From: Pantoea sp. CCBC3-3-1
GTDB taxonomy: Bacteria > Pseudomonadota > Gammaproteobacteria > Enterobacterales > Enterobacteriaceae
Assembly: GCF_007981265.1 (NCBI RefSeq)
Contig: NZ_CP034363.1
Span: 2,480,001-2,544,000 of the forward strand
DNA length: 64,000 nucleotides
Direction: 5' to 3'
Below, in pieces: positions 59,863 to 64,000 of the stretch (within the stretch, counting starts at the first letter, position 1; the number at the start of each line of letters is the position of its first letter). The notes under the pieces were generated by a model. The model made no database searches and was not told where the DNA came from. It saw only the letters and a program-made list of their open reading frames with translations. Both the position numbers and the translations under genes were made by a program.

Positions 59863-62172
59863 ATGAAATTTAAAACTGCAATCAAACCCTACCAGGCGGC
59901 GGCGGGCGGCTGGGGCTCACTTGAGGCTACTACCCGTTTCGTTTTTGACAGCAAACAAGTTTTAAAAAATATGCGCAACCTGATGCGCATGAACAAAGCA
60001 AAAGGCTTTGACTGCCCGGGCTGTGCCTGGGGCGATGATAACAAAAGTACCTTCAGCTTCTGTGAAAACGGTGCAAAAGCCGTGACCTGGGAAGCGACGC
60101 GCCGTTTTATCGACGCCAGCTTCTTTGCTCAGTACAGCGTTTCTGCCCTCTATCAGCAGAGCGACTATTTCCTGGAATATCAGGGCCGCCTGACTGAACC
60201 TTTGCGTTATAACCGCGAAACCGACCACTACGAGCCCATCAGCTGGGACGATGCTTTTGCGCTCATCGCGAAGCATATTCAGGCAATGGACAATCCGCAT
60301 CAGATGGAGCTGTACACTTCGGGTCGCGCCAGCAACGAAGCCTCCTGGCTTTATCAGCTGTTTGGCCGCATGAATGGCAGCAACAACTTCCCTGACTGTT
60401 CAAACATGTGTCATGAGGCCAGCGGCTCGGGCCTGAAGCGCAGTATTGGCGTGGGTAAAGGCACCATCCGTCTGGATGACTTTGATCATGCCGATGCCAT
60501 TTTTGTCTTTGGCCAAAACCCGGGAACTAACCATCCTCGCATGCTACACAGCCTGCGTCATGCTGCTGACCACGGTGCTAAAATTGTCACCTTCAATACG
60601 CTGCGTGAACGTGGACTCGAGCGTTTTGCCGATCCACAAAAACCGCTGGAAGTGGTGACCAGTAAAGCCGGTACCATCAGTTCTACCTATTACCAGCCAA
60701 ACCTCGGTGGTGATATGGCTGCCGTACGCGGCATGGTGAAAGTGCTGGCAGAAAACCATTTTGCGCTGATCGCTGCGGGTGAAAAAGGCCTGTTTGATGA
60801 AGTGTTTATCAATGCGAAAACGGAAGGTCTTGATGCTTATCTGGCCGCCGTTGCCGCGACCGAATGGCCACAGATTGTGCAGCAGTCTGGCCTGAGCGAG
60901 CAGCAAATCCGCGAAGCGGCCGCTATTTATCAACATTCTGAGCGCGTGATCTGTACCTGGGCGATGGGGATTACCCAGCACAAACACTCGGTCGATACCG
61001 TGCGTGAAATCGTTAACCTTCAGCTGCTGTTTGGCCAGCTGGGCAAAAAAGGCGCTGGCCTCTGCCCGGTTCGCGGCCACAGTAACGTGCAGGGCAACCG
61101 CACCATGGGTATTGATGAGAAGCCGACCCAGGCGTTTCTCGACAGCCTGGGCAAGCACTTCAACTTTGAGCCGCCGCGTGAAATCGGTCACAACACGGTT
61201 GAAGCGCTGGAAGCAATGCTGCGCGATGAAATCAAAGTGCTGATTGCGCTGGGGGGCAACCTTGCGGCCGCGGCACCAGACAGTCCGCGGACTGAAGAAG
61301 CGTTGCGCCGCTGCGGCCTGACCGTACAGATCAGCACCAAGCTGAACCGCAGCCACCTCTGTCCGGGTGCGGTTGACGCGCTGATCCTGCCGACGCTGGG
61401 TCGTACCGAGCAGGATATTCAGGCGACAGGCCCGCAGTTTATTACCGTAGAAGACTCCTTCAGCATGGTTCACGCGTCTGAAGGCGTCGGTAAACCGCTG
61501 GCGGATACGCAGCGCTCTGAAACGGCAATTGTGGCCGGTATTGCTCACGCGGTGCTGGGTTCGGAGAAAGTGGACTGGCTGGGCCTGGCTGCGGATTATA
61601 ATAAAATTCGTGACCATATCGCCGCTACCATCCCAGGTTTCAGCGACTTTAACGCTAAGTGTGATATTAAAGGCGGTTTCTACCTTGGCAACGCAGCGGC
61701 AGAGTTCCGCTTCAATACGCTGAATAATAAAGCGCAGTTCAGCGCGGCTCGCCTGCCGGATTCCCTGTTCCCGCAGCTGGGTGATGTTGAAGTGCCATTC
61801 ACACTGCAAACGCTGCGCTCTCACGACCAGTACAACACCACGATCTACGGCCTCGATGACCGTTACCGTGGCGTTTATGGCCAGCGCGAAGTGCTGTTTA
61901 TCCATCCTGATGATATGGCGAAACTGGGCTTCACCGCGGGCGAAAACGTCGATATCGAAACGCTGTGGAATGACGGTATTACCCGCAAAGTCTTTGGCTT
62001 TAAACTGGTGCCTTACAATATCCCTGAGGGCAACCTCGCGGCCTATTACCCGGAAACCAATCCGCTGGTTCCGCTTTCCAGCTTCGGTGACGGCAGCGGG
62101 ACGCCAACGTCGAAATCTGTTCCGGTGAAAATCACCCGTTCAGAGGCGAAAAGCGACCTGCGTATTGCCTGA
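59863..62172 (+). CDS. ydeP: FdhF/YdeP family molybdopterin oxidoreductase
   Basis: The 769-aa protein is a molybdopterin-guanine-dinucleotide enzyme of the formate dehydrogenase alpha-subunit superfamily, YdeP type (E. coli YdeP 759 aa, involved in acid resistance). Visible are KGFDCPGCAWGDD near 47, the MoCo-binding stretches ELYTSGRASNEASWLYQLF and NNFPDCSNMCHEASGSGL near 150-195, FGQNPGTNHPRML near 220, and the C-terminal aspartate decarboxylase-like domain (TLRSHDQYNTTIYGLDDRYRG near 650). The residue equivalent to the FdhF selenocysteine lies in SNMCHEA. The reaction is unknown. It is monocistronic with a terminator. Confidence 0.9.
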   Translation: MKFKTAIKPYQAAAGGWGSLEATTRFVFDSKQVLKNMRNLMRMNKAKGFDCPGCAWGDDNKSTFSFCENGAKAVTWEATRRFIDASFFAQYSVSALYQQSDYFLEYQGRLTEPLRYNRETDHYEPISWDDAFALIAKHIQAMDNPHQMELYTSGRASNEASWLYQLFGRMNGSNNFPDCSNMCHEASGSGLKRSIGVGKGTIRLDDFDHADAIFVFGQNPGTNHPRMLHSLRHAADHGAKIVTFNTLRERGLERFADPQKPLEVVTSKAGTISSTYYQPNLGGDMAAVRGMVKVLAENHFALIAAGEKGLFDEVFINAKTEGLDAYLAAVAATEWPQIVQQSGLSEQQIREAAAIYQHSERVICTWAMGITQHKHSVDTVREIVNLQLLFGQLGKKGAGLCPVRGHSNVQGNRTMGIDEKPTQAFLDSLGKHFNFEPPREIGHNTVEALEAMLRDEIKVLIALGGNLAAAAPDSPRTEEALRRCGLTVQISTKLNRSHLCPGAVDALILPTLGRTEQDIQATGPQFITVEDSFSMVHASEGVGKPLADTQRSETAIVAGIAHAVLGSEKVDWLGLAADYNKIRDHIAATIPGFSDFNAKCDIKGGFYLGNAAAEFRFNTLNNKAQFSAARLPDSLFPQLGDVEVPFTLQTLRSHDQYNTTIYGLDDRYRGVYGQREVLFIHPDDMAKLGFTAGENVDIETLWNDGITRKVFGFKLVPYNIPEGNLAAYYPETNPLVPLSSFGDGSGTPTSKSVPVKITRSEAKSDLRIA

Positions 62173-62195
62173 CGGGACAGCTGTCCGAGTTCTTA

Positions 62196-62219
62196 AAGCC
62201 GGGATTTTCCCGGCTTTTT
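62196..62219 (+). terminator. Terminator of the ydeP-like gene
   Basis: AAGCCGGGA / TCCCGGCTT forms a perfect 9-bp stem with a 3-base loop followed by TTT. Confidence 0.92.
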
Positions 62220-62287
62220 ACTTGCCGCGAAGCGGTTAATCGCGTAAAACTGTCTGCCGCTCTTAGGCCACGAAAACTGTTGAGATT

Positions 62288-64000
62288 ATGTTCCAGGATA
62301 ACCCGCTGCTCGCGCAGCTCAAAGAGAAACTCCACTCCCAGACGCCGCGTGTTGAGGGTGTGGTAAAAGGCACTGAAAAAGGTTTCGGCTTTCTGGAAGT
62401 CGATGCCCAGAAAAGCTATTTCATCCCGCCACCGTTCATGAAAAAAGTCATGCACGGCGACCGCGTAAGCGCGGTGCTGCAAACGGATAAGGATCGTGAA
62501 GTTGCCGATCCGGAAACGCTTATCGAGCCTTTCCTCACCCGTTTTGTTGGCCGCGTTCAGCGTAAAGATGACCGTCTGTCTATCGTTCCCGATCATCCTC
62601 TGTTAAGGGATGCGATCCAGTGCCGCGCCGACCGTAGCGTACAGCATGATTTCCAGGCGGGCGACTGGGCCGTGGCCGAGATGCGTCGTCATCCCCTGAA
62701 GGGCGACCGTACTTTTTACGCTGAGCTGACCGCTTTTATCACCACCGCAGACGACCATCTGGCACCGTGGTGGGTGACACTGTCACGTCATAACCTCGAG
62801 CGCGAAGCACCAGAAGCCGTTACCGGCGAAATGAGGGACGAAGGCCTGGTGCGTGAAGATCTGACCGCGCTGGATTTCGTCACCATTGACAGTGCCAGCA
62901 CCGAAGATATGGACGATGCGCTGTATGTGGAAGAACTGGCCGACGGCCAGCTACGTCTGACCATCGCCATTGCCGATCCGACCGCGTACGTTGCGGCAGA
63001 CAGCCCGCTTGATGCCATCGCCGCCGAGCGTTCGTTCACCAACTATCTGCCCGGGTTCAACATCCCGATGCTGCCGCGTCAGCTGTCTGACGATATTTGT
63101 TCGCTGCGCCCTAATGAGCGTCGTCCAGTGCTGGCCTGCCGCGTAACCGTAGCGGCTGACGGCACGCTGGGTGAGGATATCCACTTCTTCGCCGCCTGGA
63201 TTGAATCCAAAGCGAAGCTGGCCTACGACAATGTTTCTGACTGGCTGGAAAACAGCGGTACATGGCAGCCGGAAAACGACGCTATTGCGACGCAGATCCG
63301 TCTGCTGCACAAGCTGTGTCTGGCGCGCGGCGAATGGCGTAAAACCCATGCGCTGGTATTTAAGGATCGTCCTGACTTCCGCTTCCTGCTGGGCGAAAAA
63401 GGCGAAGTGCTGGATATCATTGCCGAGCACCGTCGTATCGCTAACCGCATTGTCGAAGAAGCGATGATCACGGCAAATATCTGCGCCGCTGCCGTGCTGC
63501 GCGATAAGCTGGGCTTTGGTATCTATAACATTCACCAGGGCTTTGATGCGGTAAACGCTGAACAGGCCGCTGCGGTGCTGGAAAACCACGGCGTGAAAGT
63601 GGATCCGGTCGCCATCGCTACGCTGGAAGGCTTCCGCATCATGCGTCGCGAACTGGATGCTCAGCCTACCCAGTTCCTCGACAGCCGTATCCGTCGTTTC
63701 CAGTCGTTTGCCGAAATCGGCATCGAGCCAGGCCCGCACTTTGGCCTTGGTCTGGAAGCTTACGCGACCTGGACCTCACCGATCCGTAAGTATGGCGATA
63801 TGATTAACCATCGCCTGCTGAAAGCGATGATCAAAGGCGAAGCGGCGAGCCGTCCACAGGATGACGTCACGGTCAAAATGAGCGAACGTCGTCGTCTGAA
63901 CCGCATGGCCGAGCGCGATGTGGGTGACTGGCTGTACTCACGCTTCCTGCAAAAATCTGCCGGAACCGATGAGCGTTTTGCTGCCGAGATCATTGATGTT
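62288..64000 (+). CDS. rnb: Exoribonuclease II, C-terminally cut by the window edge
   Basis: RNase II degrades single-stranded RNA from the 3' end. The ATG at 62288 starts [20 protein letters not shown], as in E. coli. The 571 codons in the window cover cold-shock domains 1 and 2 ([18 protein letters not shown] near 32) and the catalytic RNB domain with the metal-binding Asp cluster in [20 protein letters not shown] (near 200-210) and the conserved [20 protein letters not shown] near 500. The C-terminal S1 domain (about 73 residues) lies beyond the window. No strong Shine-Dalgarno sequence is seen (GAGATT). Confidence 0.97.
   Translation, partial: MFQDNPLLAQLKEKLHSQTPRVEGVVKGTEKGFGFLEVDAQKSYFIPPPFMKKVMHGDRVSAVLQTDKDREVADPETLIEPFLTRFVGRVQRKDDRLSIVPDHPLLRDAIQCRADRSVQHDFQAGDWAVAEMRRHPLKGDRTFYAELTAFITTADDHLAPWWVTLSRHNLEREAPEAVTGEMRDEGLVREDLTALDFVTIDSASTEDMDDALYVEELADGQLRLTIAIADPTAYVAADSPLDAIAAERSFTNYLPGFNIPMLPRQLSDDICSLRPNERRPVLACRVTVAADGTLGEDIHFFAAWIESKAKLAYDNVSDWLENSGTWQPENDAIATQIRLLHKLCLARGEWRKTHALVFKDRPDFRFLLGEKGEVLDIIAEHRRIANRIVEEAMITANICAAAVLRDKLGFGIYNIHQGFDAVNAEQAAAVLENHGVKVDPVAIATLEGFRIMRRELDAQPTQFLDSRIRRFQSFAEIGIEPGPHFGLGLEAYATWTSPIRKYGDMINHRLLKAMIKGEAASRPQDDVTVKMSERRRLNRMAERDVGDWLYSRFLQKSAGTDERFAAEIIDV

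Noticed and set aside
60544..61905. 453-aa minus-strand open frame
   Set aside because: It lies wholly inside the well-supported ydeP-like gene on the other strand and has no recognisable domain; it is a GC-bias shadow.

Overview
The window is a piece of a gamma-proteobacterial chromosome of the order Enterobacterales. Gene content, protein sequences and local gene order closely follow the Escherichia coli 28-36 min region, but the large blocks found there (Rac prophage, replication-terminus genes) are missing or replaced. Protein divergence, an orphan LuxR receptor, an OprB-type porin and the altered junctions suggest an Erwiniaceae member (Pantoea/Erwinia-like); this is inference, since no rRNA or tRNA gene is in the window.

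Layout. 1-14.7 kb: pntAB (transhydrogenase), ydgH, ydgI, an unknown gene, the rstAB two-component system, an M32 carboxypeptidase, the acid-shock gene asr with ydgU and ydgD, and hrpA. 14.7-16.7 kb: an AT-richer insertion holding two phage gene remnants (a DNA methyltransferase tail and an internally deleted GH19 endolysin) and a small secreted protein. 16.7-26.4 kb: azoR, ydbH-ynbE (without ydbL), ldhA, ydbJ, an ABM monooxygenase, dbpA, ttcA, a proline-rich mini-protein, the FnrS small RNA and zntB. 26.4-32.5 kb: a beta-glucoside island (bglF-like PTS, 6-phospho-beta-glucosidase, OprB-type porin and, on the opposite strand, a BglG antiterminator), with two BglG-type antiterminator/terminator leaders. 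32.6-45.1 kb: a lipoprotein, then the murein peptide recycling genes mppA, mpaA and ycjG, then tpx, an orphan LuxR, tyrR, ycjF, ycjX, pspABCD and divergent pspF. 45.1-51.7 kb: a candidate small RNA, a macrodomain gene, a clear RyhB homologue with a Fur box, and the sapABCDF peptide ABC transporter. 51.7-62.2 kb: an accessory block where E. coli carries fabI (CMD/AhpD-like protein, two LysR regulators, an XRE regulator, a DJ-1/PfpI protein, a 45-aa membrane protein, a MalX-like PTS permease, and a YdeP-type molybdoenzyme). The window ends inside rnb (RNase II).

How parts work together. RstAB lies next to asr, a known RstA target, and a near-consensus RstA box precedes asr. The bgl genes form a complete uptake-phosphorylation-hydrolysis pathway, and BglG can antiterminate both the operon and its own gene. 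MppA binds murein tripeptide, MpaA releases L-Ala-D-Glu and YcjG epimerises it. PspF drives pspABCD from a sigma-54 promoter. The two best non-coding finds are FnrS (with FNR site) and RyhB (with Fur box), both read directly from the sequence. No defence island, CRISPR array, insertion sequence or obviously new multi-gene system was found.
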